64,000 bases of DNA from Turnera subulata (GCA_028386065.3 JAKUCV010001642.1:42312-106311); one strand, 5' to 3'. Counted from the stretch's first letter, positions 13,224 through 27,600 are shown. Translations and numbers: made by a program. The notes: a model not told the origin generated them from the letters alone.

Positions 13224-16200
13224 ATGGCCTATAGAAATGGGAGCATGAAGGCGGCGGCGGCAGCAGGAGGAGGTGGTGGAGGAGGAGTGAGGCCTCCCGG
13301 TTCGAACATCAAGTCCTCCTCGTTCAAGTCACGGCTCCATCCGCCTCACTCGTCGGGATCGGCTCTCCGCCGCAGCAGCACCGGCAACTTCGCCGCCGCC
13401 GCCGACGGAGGTCGGTGTTGACTCCATTGCACGAATAATGTGTTTTGCATAGCTTGAGTTTTGGGTTCTAGTGTTTAATAAATTCGTGTCTTTTCATTGG
13501 CTATATAGTACCCGGAAGAGTTAGGGTGGCAGTGAGGCTTCGGCCGAGGAATGAAGAGGAGCTGCACGCGGACGCGGATTTCGCCGATTGCGTGGAGTTG
13601 CAGGCAGAGGTCAGTATGGTCCTCATTGTTTCTTTTTTCATTGTCTAATATGTGCTCGATAGATAAGGGTATAAAGTTTGTTTCTTTCTTGTGGTGGTTT
13701 GCTAATTGTTTATTTTTTCTTCTTTTTTTTGGGTTTCTCTCTATTAGCTTAAAAGGTTGAAGCTTCGAAAGAACAATTGGGAAGCTGATACGTACGAGTT
13801 CGATGAGGTTTTCACTGAATTTGCATCCCAGAAGCGTGTCTATGAAGTTGTTGCTAAGCCTGTTGTGGAGGTATGTTCCATTTGTTCCTTCTTTCTTCGC
13901 AAGGGAATTTGCAATGCAGCTTGTATATGATTCCTGGGTATTATTTTTTGGGTACATTTTGCTCCTTGTTATGTGATTCTGCTATAGGCTTATGTAATAA
14001 TGAGCTGGTGTCTGGTGTGGTTCATGATTTTTGTAGAGTGTTCTGGATGGGTACAATGGAACTGTGATGGCTTACGGCCAGACGGGAACAGGGAAAACTT
14101 TTACCCTGGGGAAGTTGGGTGATGATGATACATCTGCTCGTGGGATCATGGTTCGTGCAATGGAGGATATTCTGGTGGATATTTCTCCAGAAACAGATTC
14201 TGTCTCTGTCTCATATTTGCAGGTAATCTGGCCTCTTGTATACAAATTGATTGTTCAATGCGTGAACTCTGTTTGTCTGTTATAGTCACTTTTTTCTGCT
14301 ACTGGCTATTTGAACTTGAACCTCTAACCTAATCATGTTTTGATTATCTTGTTTGGCTTTGTGAAAGCTTGCTTACTGGTTTTTATTGTGTACCTGACTT
14401 TTTTGTTCCGGATGAACATATCTAGCTTTACATGGAGGCCATTCAGGACCTCCTTGATCCGGCAAATGATAATATATCCATAGTAGAAGATCCAAAAACT
14501 GGTGATGTATCACTTCCTGGGGCAACTCTTGTGGAAATCAGGGACCAGCAGAGTTTTGTTGAGTTGCTGAGAATAGGAGAAGCTCATAGAATTGCTGCTA
14601 ATACAAAGTTAAATACTGAATCTTCTCGTAGCCATGCTCTTCTAATGGTAATGATCGCTTCTGCTTTTTGTTCTTTTCTGTTGCATTGTTTTTTTCGTTA
14701 TATCTCCATAGCAACCTATGATGTATGTTTGAATCTGCTAGTGCAGGTTCATATAAAGAGGTCTGTGGGCAGAGACGATGCTGTTTCAAGTGAAGTGGAT
14801 GACTCATCTCACTTGGTCAAACCTTCGAAACCAATTGTACGGAGAAGCAAGCTTGTTCTTGTTGATCTTGCTGGTTCTGAACGTGTTCATAAGTCAGGTG
14901 TATATCAGTACTTAAGCTTTTCTTTTTCTTCTAAAATTTTCTATGGTAATGAAAGGGAATGGTGGTTAGTTTAGGATACTGGAAGTAAAGAAGTTGGATT
15001 GTCTTATGGTATTTATCTACTTGTGTACCCTTATGTCTCCTTGTTTGGAGAAATTCTGTGGAATGCTTTTGGTTGTTGCCTAAGCTTGGATTTCCTAGTT
15101 TTGATGTTTGTTCTTATTGGTCTACCTTTGGGTATTTCTTAAACTTTCCTTGCTCCTTTTCTTCTCAGGAAGCGAGGGACATATGCTTGAGGAAGCCAAG
15201 TATATCAATCTCTCGTTGAGTGCATTAGGGAAGTGCATAAATGCGCTAGCTGAGAATAGTTCTCATGTGCCAGTTCGTGATTCAAAACTCACGAGATTGC
15301 TCAAAGATTCATTCGGAGGTGTGTACTAAAGTTAGTTATTGATGTTCTTGGTCTCAATAAGGTCACATTGATATCTTCTTTTACTCCGGATAGGTGTACA
15401 TGAATAATGATGTGAGAGTCCATCAATTCAGTTTATTGCACATTATTGACTTACAATATCCATCCACATTTATCCTATGTTATTATTAGTCTTCTGATAT
15501 GCATTATTTCATATGTTGTCATATTGCAGGCAGCGCTAGAACTTCATTAATTGTGACCATTGGACCATCACCTCGCCATCGAGGAGAGACTACAAGTACC
15601 ATATTATTTGGGCAGAGGGTAAGTACATTTATTTGACATGGGTGCTTTCATTTTTGATGCTACAATCATGCCATCCATGCATTTCTGTAAATGGTAGAGG
15701 TGCTGATGCTATATAAATGAGGAAGTAGAGTTTGATCACGAGTTTTCAATTGAATCATTAAGTTTCTGGAGTTCTTTGTTAAGTTCGTAGGCATTGGTTC
15801 TATGCCTGGTGTCATTATGAAGACATTGTGGATATACATATCATGTTGCATATTGCATCAAAGAACAGTTTTTCATTCTGTCTTCTTTTTCTAGGCTATG
15901 AAGGTCGAGAACATGCTGAAAATAAAGGAAGAGTTTGATTACAAAAGTTTGTCACGGAAGCTTGAAATGCAAGTGGACAAGCTCATTGCAGAGAATGAAA
16001 GACAGCAGAAAGAATTTGATGATGAAGTTGAAAAAATAAACCTAGAAGCACAGGATCGTATCGCTGAGATGGAAAAGAATTTTGCAGAAGCCCTAGAGGT
16101 TAGTTAAACTGTATGAATATTGTGGTGCACTCTGTCTGGTAAAAAGGACTAGAAGCTTACTGTTCTGATCACTGTGTTGTGTGTCTACTTTAGCTTGTTC

Positions 16201-19036
16201 ACCCCAAAAGTTAGGTCCCGGCACTTATGGTGCTCTTGTGTTGTTTAAGAGGTTTAATTGTCTACTTACATCTGGGAAAGAACAAGTCATGCCAGTGTAA
16301 CAGCTGAATAGACTCAGCTTTGAAGCTCTTTAGAACAATTCCGTACTTGTCATTCTTTATCCTTTTTAAAAGTAGCAACCTTTATTCTTTATAGTGAAAA
16401 GACTGTTCCCACCATGTACTGAAGTTCTTTTGCTATTGTTGGTTTAGAAGGAGACGCTAAAATACCAGATGGAATATATGGAATCAGTTAAGCAGTTGGA
16501 GGAGAAAATGGTAGCAAATCAGCGAAAGCAAGGCCGAGATAGCCTATGCAATGGAGAGGTACAGTTCATTGGCAATATATTGCTTTGTTATTTTAACTTT
16601 TGAATTACTGGAGTTGCCAAATGATTTCAATACACTTACAACTGTTTCAATTTCTGTTGTCCTTAATCTTCAGGGGATAGCTGAGGATGTTCATGACGTA
16701 AAAAGGCTGCTTGAAAATGAAATTCAATTAAGAAAGGCAGCTGAAGAGGAGGTCAACAAGCTTAAGAGTCAACTAGAGCAATTTATGAAGCCTGAGGTAT
16801 AGATGCATATTCTATGTACAGAATACTGCATTGTCTTCCTCTTGCTTTTCTTAATTTTTAAGTTTTATGTTAGCTATTCTGCCACTACTCCTTGTCTCAT
16901 TAAATTTACATCATCCTATCTAACCAACAAAAGTGATTTTTATAAAAGGAGTAATTTTGGGATCAGTAACATGCAATGGATGATTTCATTCTCTAGGTAG
17001 GTGGAGATGCAGAGATTCTAAAACTTCATAAACTTCTGGAGGAAGAGGCCAGTAAGAAAAATGAATTGGAAGAACAAATTAAGAGCCTACAAAGTCAGTT
17101 ATTGCAAATGACTTTTGAAGCTGACCAGGTACTTGCTTTAGGAACATTAAGCAGTTTCCCTTGGATTAATTTGATTGTACCATTAAGTTTGTCATGTGGA
17201 TTAATTTGCTGTCTCTTCTCCTTAACTTGTAACTCAGGACCTAACCTTGTTAGTCTGATTGTACTTTTATAGACCAGAAGGTGTCTTGAAAGAAGTGGAT
17301 CTGGAAATGCTTTTGGCGGTCTAGATTCTCTCATGTCTCAAGTGAGGCATTCTCAATATAAAGACTCTGGATACGGACAGATTGCTCCAATCAACACACT
17401 TTGTGAACAAGGTAATCTGCATGCATCAATTTCTTAAATTATGTTTTGTCTGAATTTCTTAGTGGTTAACATTGATGGAATGAAAACCAAATTTGACAGT
17501 TGGATTGCAAAAGATTTTGTCCCTGCTTGAGTCAGAAGATCCCAGTGTAAGGATCCATGCGGTTAAAGTTGTGGCGAACCTAGCAGCTGAAGGTCAGTAA
17601 GCCCCTCCACAGCCTAAGTGTTAATAGTGGCGTGGATATAAATCTTAAATTCAACTACTCTTCTCCATTTGGCTTTCCCCTTATGCATAGATAATTGAAA
17701 TATGATTAGACTGTTTTTACCCTTCTGGTATTTCTAAGTACTTTTATTTATGCTAACTATATACCGTGCAGAAGCGAATCAGCAAAGGATCGTTGAGTCT
17801 GGTGGTCTTACTTCCTTGTTGATGCTACTAAGAAGCTTTGAAGATGAAACTGTTCGTAGAGTAGCTGCTGGTGCAATAGCCAATCTTGCAATGAATGGTA
17901 CAGATATTTGTAACTTTTTTGCCCTCAACTATCACAGTACTCAAGGGATCCTTATATTTGTGATAAATTGTTGTGATTTTGATTTCAATACCACTACTTT
18001 TCAGAATCATTGGTTTTCATGTTGTTACCTGTTCTTGCAGAAGCTAATCAAGAACTAATAATGGCACAAAGGGGAATAAGTTTGCTGTCTATGACGGCAG
18101 CTGATGCTGAGGATCCTCAAACATTACGTATGGTTGCAGGAGCTATTGCAAATCTGTGTGGAAATGGTAATCTACATCTACTGTATATACATTACCTCTA
18201 TAAATGATTTATGTCTTGACTGATAAAATTATGATTTAAGGTCTTAATCTGGATACAGTATGCTTATATTTTGTTACTATATTTTTCCAGATAAATTACA
18301 AATGAGGCTAAGGTCTGAAGGTGGGATAAAAGCCTTGCTAGGAATGGTGAGATGTGGCCATGCTGATGTTCTTTCTCAAGTTGCACGCGGGATTGCAAAT
18401 TTTGCAAAATGCGAGTCACGAGCTGCTACTCAAGGTTAGTCCTTCAGATTCCTGGTATTACTATGTTGTTTCTGGAGGGGGATTGTTTTCCATCAAAATA
18501 ATAATAATCATATGATTTAACTGATGTCTTTTCTTATTTTTGGACCACAACACCTATTTGCCTATTTAGTTATCATACCATTATTTCTTTAGAAGTGAAA
18601 TGCTCGTAAGATCGCCGGTGTTAATATCATCTCAACCCCCAACAGGAACAAGAACGGGCAGGTCACTTCTTGTGGAAGATGGAGCACTTCCATGGATTGT
18701 ACAAAACGCTAACAACGAAGCAGCACCAATTAGACGCCACATTGAGCTTGCGCTATGCCATCTGGCACAGCATGGTAAATACATACAAACTCCTGTTTTG
18801 TTCTTGTTCCTAACCATTCTCTTAAAGAAAAAAAAAAAAACGCCACTTCAACTGCCATTATTCTTAAAATTTCAGAAGCAAATGCAAAAGACATGATCGG
18901 TGGAGGTGCTCTATGGGAGCTAGTCCGTATCTCCAGGGACTGTTCACGAGAGGATATAAGAAGTCTCGCTCGCCGGACTCTGAATTCGAGCCCCACCTTC
19001 AGGGCCGAGATGCGGCGGCTACGGATAGAATGCTGA
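13224..19036 (+). CDS. ARK: Armadillo-repeat kinesin (ungrouped plant kinesin, ARK/KIN-U)
   Basis: Nineteen exons join in frame to 898 residues: 13224-13410, 13509-13609, 13748-13870, 14037-14222, 14426-14647, 14747-14897, 15169-15318, 15530-15618, 15895-16098, 16448-16558, 16674-16796, 16997-17128, 17273-17411, 17500-17592, 17772-17897, 18041-18166, 18291-18434, 18646-18774, 18876-19036. A low-complexity Ala/Gly/Ser head precedes an N-terminal motor (about 64-405). The motor has [12 protein letters not shown]-loop GQTGTGKT (151-158), switch I NTESSRSH (262-269) and switch II DLAGSER (313-319). A coiled coil follows (about 405-600), then C-terminal armadillo repeats (about 638-890) with recurring [20 protein letters not shown] motifs. 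This order defines ARK kinesins, plus-end microtubule motors that in Arabidopsis act in root-hair growth (ARK1) and root twisting (ARK2). Length and ends fit the family. Which ARK it is cannot be settled here. Confidence 0.93.
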
Positions 19037-22000
19037 AAAGAAACCATCATTTCCTTCTACGTCCACCGCGTGCAAGATAACAAAACAAGAAACGAAAGTT
19101 CACTGCATTGCTGTATATATTGTTTTAGGACCCAGTACTTAGTTAACGCCATTTACAAAGAAACAATCTTGTTAGTGTTAAAATTCTCTCGCTGTTTTTG
19201 TGTAAAGAAGCGGGGCCTGGGTTTGTTGTAGCTTTGTATTCTAGCTCTATCCCTTTTGGAGCTACTGCATTCATGCTTTTGTAACAGTAGTAGAAGGGCG
19301 CAGGCAAAAGTGTAGTAAGATGGAGACAAAAGAATAGTTTTGTTCGATGTAGGATCAAGTCAAATTCTTTGTAATTGTTGTCTTATTGCTAGTAATAGTA
19401 CAATCGATTCGTCGCATTGGCAATGGAAGAAGTGTTTTGATTCTTCAGTTTCTAAGCAACCATGAAAGGACAAATTCTTTTTTATTGAGTTATGGACAAA
19501 ACGAGTACTGGGGCCGGTCACTTAGAGCGCAAGAAACGGTTTCGGTCAAAGTCTGGTGGAACCGGTTAGACTGGACTGCGACTAGGAAAACTCCACCAAA
19601 GATTTCACAAAGATTGTAATAATTAGTCTAGAAATAACAGAATTCTTTTTTTTTTTTTTCGGTATCCTGAGTTTTAATTGGAGACCAGGAACTGTCTTTA
19701 TTTAGTCTGCAAAATAAGTCCCTAAACCGATAAAACATGAATCATTTACAAATACAGTTCTTTCATCCTTGTCTTAAACGATAAATGAGCCAAAATATGG
19801 GTCCCGTGGCAATTGACTTTAATCAAGGCATTATCCAGCCGTAGTAATATTAAATAAATCTTGTCGTCATTAACATTTATTACTCCATCTATTCCTAAAT
19901 ATAAGATCTTTAAGGTTTTTGCACAACCCTTAAGAAAAGCATTAAAGAGGTCTGATTTTATTAAATTCTAGTACTCAAATTACTAATATGTCCTTACTTT
20001 ATCCTAATAATAAAATATATCCTTTTTATCATCCGAACAACAAAGACAACATGTTTGGGTTAATTAATAAGGGTAAATATGGAACAAATTAATTAATGTT
20101 TTTCAAAATACTCAAACGTTCTTATGTTTTGAAACAAAATCTAAAGACCAAAAAATCTTATATTGAGGAACAGAGAGAATATTGATGAGCGCCCACATCA
20201 CACAGAAAGTGCCATGGAATTGGCCTTTTCGTTACTCTCCGGCAACTATTTTTCTAGACAACCACACGGTCAGCGGCAGCTAATCTCCTGTATAATTTAT
20301 TTACTTTTTGCTTTTTGTTTGACTTTTGTTATGTTTTTGTGTTGAAAATCGACTAGGGAGTGAAAGGAAAAACCAGAAGCCAAATATATGTCTTCTACAC
20401 CACTAGCACTTCAGTTTCCATGGAATTTCTAATCGCCTAGGGTTAAGAAATCCCAAATCTCTCTCCCCCCCCGGTCAAACGAAAAAAACGAAAACAGCGT
20501 AGACCCAGGTGGATCCAAGATGCCACAGCCGGCCCACATCAATAACACGGTTTTGGTCTATCCGTTTCCGCCAATAAGCCCAACAACTTATACGATAGAT
20601 AGACGACCACTTCTAAAATTCTTTTCTCCATTTTCTACATTGATAAAACAAAATTGAAAACTAGCTACCAGATTCACACATATAGTTGTTGATCCTTACA
20701 CTATAATTTATGTAATTCGCAAACAAAGCAAAAGAAAAGAAAGAGAAATTGCCCTTGATCGTTAACTTTTTATTTTCTGTTTCCCTCCTGGCTCCGATAG
20801 TTCATTCATACTACTAGCTTAAGTTAATTTAACAAGTTGAGGCTATAATTAATATGTTCTTCCACTACAGGAGGTTGCCTTGGTAGGCATTTGGGAATTG
20901 GAACATTAAATCATTTATCAGCTTCCCCGATCTCATGCTGGCATATATATTTTGCATAAGATGGCTTAACGAATAGCAAACGTTATACATGTTGGATCCT
21001 TGGCGTCCACTAAAATGAAAATACTTCTCTACGAAGAAGCGCGCCACGAAGATTGATGTATGTTCCATGATTAAGAATTTCAAGATGAACAATATAGTTC
21101 TCATTTGCTGACAAGTTAACTATGCCACGGTAAGTAGAAGATGCGTGTAGAGGGTTAAGCAAGAGGTCCCCTAGTTAATTGTTCCATTAACTACTTGTAA
21201 CTAAGTGACGAATAAGATAGATGTATGTCATATATTCCCCCTGAAGATGCTAAACTTCTAGGGCGTTTAGGAAAACTGGATGCAATAAATGGATATTGAT
21301 CGATTGATTCGATGTGAAAGTTAAGCAACGCGAGGCGTGATATATACGGACTTAAAAACTTAAAGGGGAGGGTCCATTGCAGAATCTCAAAAAGGGCCAG
21401 TTTGCAGACATTCATCATCTAGAACAGCAACATCAAAGAGCAAAAGATACAGATAAAAAAAGAGATGAAAGAAATCCAGTTTTAAAAAAGTTTGATATGC
21501 AGGAGAACTACAAGGTGGGGTGTACCAAGGTATAAAACTCATCATTTTGGAAGCTATTTGGTAGATAGATACCAGAAAAAGAAAGGAAAAGGGAAACATA
21601 ATAAGAGTGGAACTACAATAATTTATACATACATTTAATCATTGAAGAGTAGTGCAAAGAATCAGGATGTGTTAATCATGAAGAACCAGAATGGCATTTT
21701 CCCAAAGTACAATAGGTACGGTCCACCTAATAATTACTTCCAAGTTGAACAAAATCTAGGTGACATATTACTATTTTATTTCTTTTCAATTGGGGTTTAA
21801 ACCTTGTACAAACCAAGTCTGAAATATATATAAATATAGTAAAAACCAAAAAGAGAGGAAATTATATTAGTTAAATAGACCAATATTTAATGTTCCTCAA
21901 AAAAAAAAAAGAGCAATATTTAAAGCACAAACCAAAACCGATCCATTGGTTTCGTCTGCACTCGTCTCGAAACAAATGTACGTCCTGGCAGGTGGGAAAA

Positions 22001-23634
22001 ATGTACTAAAACAATCATGATGTGACCAGGATAAATACACAAACAAATTGAATGCTTCCCATTAATTCATTGATTGATTGTTAAGGAAATTAAAAATTGA
22101 ATTCAAGAAAATATATATGGAGTGCTAACCACGTTTTGAAGAAAAGGAGCTGGCAAAAATTGTCAAGAATCTAAGTGCGAAAAATGTATATATAGGCAAA
22201 ACTGCGACTCGATTGGATCAATCCGGAATGGAAAAACCGTCCAAAGAAAGGAAGAAGGAGAAACACCCTTGCAAGAGGATGATGTGAACATGAAGTAAAT
22301 TGAATGAAATATCATCAAAGAACGATGGTGAAGAAGAAGAGACCAAGGAAGAAAGATGAAAATGAATGAAGCAACCCTAGCTAATATGTGAGTGTCAAAG
22401 AAAGAACCTAAAGAACGATAACAAAAAGCTAGGGTTTCAAGAAGACTACTTAACGGTTTCCTGATTAAGTTTTTTTTCTTTTTTAACTGCCTTACCTCAA
22501 TTCTTCTTTGAGTCTCATTACCCTTTGTGTTCTCGGGGTGGCAGAGCCAAGTGACAGTTTTTAAAGAGAGAAAGAGAAACTTTTAACGCTTCAACGTCTG
22601 TTTCCTGCCTGTTGCTGTTGCTGTTGCCTTTATATGGAAGTGTCTGGTTGCCTCAAAAAGGAGCTTTTGCAGAGCAGTGCACGTGTACCCCAGTACCCAA
22701 TGTTCTTCTCTGCAGAGCTTCCATAATGTTTAATAAAAACCCTAAAAACCAGTCAGATTTCAGAAATAAAAACCGAGTAAACAAAACCAACCCTACACCC
22801 ATAACTTCCCATCACTTTACTTTTCTTTCATGTGATGATTTTCCCACTTCCTTCCCCTTCCCCACCAAACTTCAAACTGTCACTGACTTCATTGCGCTTC
22901 CCCCCTTCTGCACTTTGTGTTAAGACCCGGGAGGGAAAGGCTGTGCATTGTAAAGGGGGAAAAAATGATTCAATATTATCTTATTTTATGAGATGTCTTT
23001 AAAAAGTTTTATAGTAGTACTATGTTTGCAAAGTTAATTATAGATGTCCCAAGAAGTAGAAATAAAAAAATTTCTTGAAGTTTAAAATTGATGAAAATCT
23101 CGGAATCTTAGATAATTTTATATCCAAATATATATCATGTATTTGATTGGATCATGAAAAAAAAAAAAAAGAATCTAAAGCCCACAGTACAGTTTGCAAA
23201 AATATCATTTAAACAAGAAATGAACCTCACAGATATGCCATATCCCCGGAAAATTTATCCTGCAAAGAATGAAGGATAAATTATCGGGTAAAAAGAATAG
23301 AGAGAGAGAACTGAAATGTCATGTCCTGCAGCTGCTGCTGCTTCATCGTAAATCTAGATCAAAGCAGCTAGAACTGATCATCAGATTATAAAACCCAAAC
23401 CCACAAAAATTTCAATAAAATTTGTACATCCTTCTTCAAATCAAGGTAGATAAGTGCCACCACCGTCAACATCTTAAAGATATACCTAACTTTTAAAGGA
23501 AGAAGAAGAATGAAAATAGAGGTGATTGATTCAGAAAGTGAAAAAGAAAGGAAATTAAAGAGGTAAAAAGAAAAGAGAAGAAGAAGAAGAAGAAGAAGAA
23601 GAGAACACAAATCAGTAGTTTCTTTGTTCTGTTA
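19037..23634. other. Intergenic between kinesin and AHL genes (convergent 3' ends)
   Basis: Kinesin and AHL genes face each other, so this interval holds two 3' UTRs plus spacer. It contains the Stowaway-like MITE listed separately and a (GAA)n tract at about 23577-23601, close to the AHL stop. Short open frames at 20163-20345 and 20865-21104 have no motifs and I do not call them genes. Confidence 0.5.
19881..20181. mobile_element. Stowaway-like MITE (Tc1/mariner type), ~300 bp
   Basis: The element is bounded by TA on both sides. The left end reads CTCCATCTATTCCTAAATAT and continues AAGATCTT. The reverse complement of the right end reads TTCTCTCTGTTCCTCAATAT and continues AAGATTTT. These imperfect terminal inverted repeats plus a TA target site match the plant Stowaway pattern (CTCC..C..TCC). 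The body is AT-rich with no ORF. The ends are diverged, so this is an old copy. Confidence 0.75.
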
Positions 23635-24600
23635 CTAATAAGGAGCTGGGCGACCTGTGCCCCAGTAGGCCTCAGCTGGAAGTTGCACTGGATTCAGTAG
23701 ATTTTGTGGCAACCCTTGAAAAAGCGAAGAGTTGGGATCTTGCATTAGTTGCTGCTGCTGCTGCTGCTGCTGTTGCTGTTGCCCTCCAACAATCCCCGGC
23801 GGCGACGACTCTAGTCCTCCACTCCCCGGAGCGGCTCCAGGCACCGCTCCTTCATCCTCCTCCAACGGCAGCCTCTCATAAGCCGCATTACCAAAAGAAG
23901 CCGCCATAACCACCACCGGCCCCGACGCGAGGAGTGGCCCCACCACGCTGCCACCCACCACCTGGCCCTGCCCTCCAGCCAGGTATATAGTCAACCCCGA
24001 CGCTGCTGGCGGAGCTGGAGGCGGCAAGAACGATCCCGAAAGCGACAAAATCTCGAATCTGCCGTGTAGGGTGAGCACCGCGCCGGGTGCAGCCGGTTGC
24101 TTGATGGTGACGTTGGTTACCGTGCCGGTCCCGCTCAAAATGCAAACCCCCCTCTGCCTCCTCCGCGCAAATGTTGACACGCTCTCCATGATATCGCAGC
24201 CGTTGGCGATTTCCATGACGTGAGATCGAAGGGCGTTGGCGCTGTCTCGAGTGATTATGATGGGTGGTTTTGGCTTGTTCTTGGACCCGGCTGGCCTGCC
24301 TCGAGGTCTTCTTTGGATCTCTCCTTCTCCTCCACTACCTGTTGTTGTTGATGAAGGGAGTAGTAATTCCTTGCCTTCAACTCCAGCGTTTGTGTTGTTG
24401 ATTTCCTCGTGCTCCCGCTTCTGGCCCCGGCCGCCTCCTCCTCCTATGCTTCCGTTGCCGCTTTGTTGATCGTCTTGATCAGAGTTCTGCTGGTGGTGGT
24501 GGTGGTGTTGTTGTTGAAACTGGTGGTGGGCGTGTAAGTGGAGATCTCTAGCGAGGAAAGGAGGCGGAAGAGGACGCCCGTGTGCTGTAACAGGATCCAT
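23635..24600 (-). CDS. AHL22: AT-hook motif nuclear-localized protein, clade A (AHL22-like)
   Basis: Single-exon gene of 321 residues. The start is placed at [20 protein letters not shown], which matches the family N-terminus; an upstream in-frame Met at 24669 adds 23 unrelated residues. The domain order is a His/Gln-rich head (about 21-40), a type-I AT-hook [17 protein letters not shown] (about 97-113) and a PPC domain (about 115-245). The PPC core [20 protein letters not shown] is followed by [13 protein letters not shown] and [21 protein letters not shown]-terminal tail carries 11 consecutive Gln and ends [18 protein letters not shown] proteins bind AT-rich minor grooves, form trimers through PPC, and repress growth and flowering genes through chromatin. 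Intronless structure is typical of clade A. Orthology to AHL22 is by recall of conserved ends, so a close paralogue is possible. Confidence 0.9.
   Translation of the reverse strand: MDPVTAHGRPLPPPFLARDLHLHAHHQFQQQHHHHHQQNSDQDDQQSGNGSIGGGGGRGQKREHEEINNTNAGVEGKELLLPSSTTTGSGGEGEIQRRPRGRPAGSKNKPKPPIIITRDSANALRSHVMEIANGCDIMESVSTFARRRQRGVCILSGTGTVTNVTIKQPAAPGAVLTLHGRFEILSLSGSFLPPPAPPAASGLTIYLAGGQGQVVGGSVVGPLLASGPVVVMAASFGNAAYERLPLEEDEGAVPGAAPGSGGLESSPPGIVGGQQQQQQQQQQQLMQDPNSSLFQGLPQNLLNPVQLPAEAYWGTGRPAPY
23749..23781. repeat. CAG/CAA triplet tract encoding poly-Gln in AHL
   Basis: Eleven glutamine codons in a row on the minus strand (CAA CAG CAA, seven CAG, CAA). The seven uninterrupted CAGs make it a plausible length-variable coding microsatellite. 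Confidence 0.9.
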
Positions 24601-27600
24601 TTTCTCTCTTGTTTGTGTGTACTTAATTTTCTGCCAATCACCGGTGATTAGATTTAATACACAAGTCACCCAAGTGGATAGAAGAGAGGGATTCTTGGGT
24701 TGGAAACTTTGTCCCTTTGGCTTCCTTGATTTGAGGCTTTGTCTTCTTTAGGTGTACTGTGTTTTTTTTTTATGGATCAAACTCTCTAGAAACCTTCACC
24801 ATGAAACCGGAAAAGAGGAGAGCTTTTCAGCATAAGGCCACCAAGATTTCAGCTGAAATAGCTGAATCCATTAACCTCCCTATCTTTTCTTCTCCAGTAC
24901 TGTTATATTATCTCTCATGTGATTGGGGGCAAGCTAAGTAGTACTCTTGTTTCTTTTTCATGAGCTAAATTACCCTCCAGTGCTTGCTTATTCTCTTCCT
25001 ATGAAGCAAGTATGGAGATAATTAAGGTTGTTGGTTAAAGGTTTGGGAGGAAATGAAGAACTACAACTCTACACAAGGGTGAGATGAGCTGGTGTGTGTG
25101 AGAGAGAGAGAGGGGAGAGAAATACTACTACTACTACTACTAGTTACTACTACATAACATGGATGGATGGCTTTTGGGTAGAGTACTAGACCACCCTTTT
25201 GTTCCATGATTCGGCTTTTTGGGTATAGTAATAGTAGTAGTGTGTTATGTTGTGTTGTTGGGTTAGGGTTAGGTCAAGGGGGGTATCGGGTCGATGGATG
25301 ATGGGTTTAGTTTTGGTAAGACAGCGTGCGCGTGGGCGGTGTGTGGGGCCCTCGCCTTCTCACTCTTTTGTCCCTCAATACACACCATGGGTCCTCCTTC
25401 CTGTCCTTCCTCAACATCCCCATTCCCCATGTTCTTTGCTACCATGGGAGTACTAAGTACTCCATCATCTACTACTACTACTACTTACTGACCCACAAAA
25501 AAAATACTACTATGTCCTAAAAAAGCCTGCAGTATAAGATCATTCTGTCCTTCAATTTGCTTGCACCTCGACCCTCTCCCTCTCCCTCTCTCCTCTTCCT
25601 TCCTTTGTAGTAGTTGTAGTAGTAGTAGTAGTGTGTTTTTCTGACCTGTTCCTAGCTCTTCTCTTTGCTCTTTTTTAGCCTGGAACTTATGTTTGTACTT
25701 ATGATGACTCGGTGCATAAAGGCAGGCTACCAATGGAAGCTGCCTCATATATACCCTTTATTAACATGGATCCATTGAGTACTCTTGTAAACAGAGAAGA
25801 GACAAATATTGCATTGCATATGGACACAATTATTGATCCTTTGTGTGTGCATCTCCCTCCAAAACTCCGGAAAGTTATAAAAGCAAAAACTGATAAGTCC
25901 AAGTACATGCATATATAAGCTCATGTTTAGCCCTTCAGGTTAATATGTACCAGAGCTAAAAAGTTGAGCACTTGTTTCTGCTTTGATAAAACAGTTTCGT
26001 CCTCATCACCACATCAAAATTGTTAATCAGTTCAAATGATGATGGGTTTGATATATATGTTCTTCAGGAATCTGATAACTCTGTCAAAGACAAAGGAGGA
26101 AAGCGTTTTATCTGCAAAAAACGACAGTGTTTCTGCTGGGAATATGATGAAGAACGGAAAGAAACCGAAGGGTTTAGTTTGTTAACGTTGTAGTTCTTCT
26201 TCCCCAGGAAGAACTGAAGAAGAGGAGTAGCGTTACAATGGTTTATTTCGAGGTCTTTTTTTCAACTGGTCAAAACCGAAAGAGTACGGGAGTGGCAGTG
26301 TTGTAATTTAATGGAAGAAGTGGGGGCGGAAACTTGGGAGTGGAGGGGGGGTTGGGGGTGGTCAAGGTGGGTCATAGTAAATGGGTGTGGGGGCCCACAG
26401 GAACAATTAAAGGGGCCATGGGGGCGAGTCAGGGAGCGTGTCTTAAGGGCGACTCTCTCGACTCTCTGGGAATGGCGAAATGCACACATTGATGTTGATG
26501 TGTTTTGCACTTGTGGGACCCACACTAAATTGAAAAGAGAAACCATTCAAGATTTCCTACGAGCCCAGCTCTCACAAATACTGGGGGTCAAGTTTTTTCA
26601 TGGAAGAAGTACTTTGTTTATGACTACTAGTAGCCAATTGGACCAACTCCTAAATTTGCCTATGGTCTGTTATTTACAATTGGATAGAGACAGCCCAAAC
26701 ATATGGCAACTAATTTTGATTTATACCCAAAAAAAAACTAAAACCATGAAAAAAAAAAACTATAAGCACGTATCTTCAATGGAAAAAGTGAGTGACTCAT
26801 CTTTATAATTCATGTCATATTTCAATCCTTGTTCAATCTAGACTCAAAGATGAATTAATTAATTACCCTAGGATATCGAATCATAAGCATTGAAAAGTGA
26901 ATGAGTGGAATTTAGGGGGATGAAATTAACAAGGGATCAAAAGTTGTGGGTGAATTTATGGAAGACGAACAGGGAGGGATATGAGATTCGTTGAAGTACA
27001 AAATGGGATCAGCAGAAATTATGATAGGACGTCAGTCGCCGTTGGGTTTTTGTCCGAAGCCTGAAAGCATCCAACTCATGTGCACGTGCAGCGTCACAGT
27101 CATATAAGACGGAATATACCCTCCCTCCCTCCCTCCCTGAGGATGGTGATATGATATCTGTCCTTCTGTCATTTCCCATTTTCTCTGCTTAATTCCTCTC
27201 AATATATGCAAGTGTATGCCTCTTGCTCCCCAATAGCAAGAGAGTCCTCTCCTCCCACAAACAAAAAGTGAAGCTTCAAAGTTTCATGTTTTTTACCCTC
27301 CTCTTCTTTTGTTTCTTTTCTTTTTCTCCTCTTTCTTTGTTGACTGGAAAAATAAATTTGTTTTAATGGAGTGATTTACTCTGAAATTTTATAGGTTATC
27401 AAGAGGGACTAAGGTTTCAAATTTGGTTATCACTGTCTAGTCCATTTTCAAAGAAAAAAAAACAGTAATGATGATTTGTTTGATTGGCGAATTTAATGAT
27501 TCCAGCAATCATTTTACAATAGACCATGGTACGCAACTTGGACTTCCCAGAAGAACATGTTGGGACTCAATAAGACCACACATATTGTAGTGATTTGAGA

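Noticed and set aside
22660..22730. miR164-like string (TGCAGAGCAGTGCACGTGTA)
   Set aside because: It differs from miR164 by a gap and several mismatches, and the only nearby complementary sequence is a 7-bp TGCAGAG/CTCTGCA stem, so there is no precursor hairpin.
26311..26808. 165-codon plus-strand open frame
   Set aside because: Trp/Gly-rich start from GT/GG-rich DNA, no domain, no repeat of the frame elsewhere, and an A-rich end; best explained as a chance ORF.
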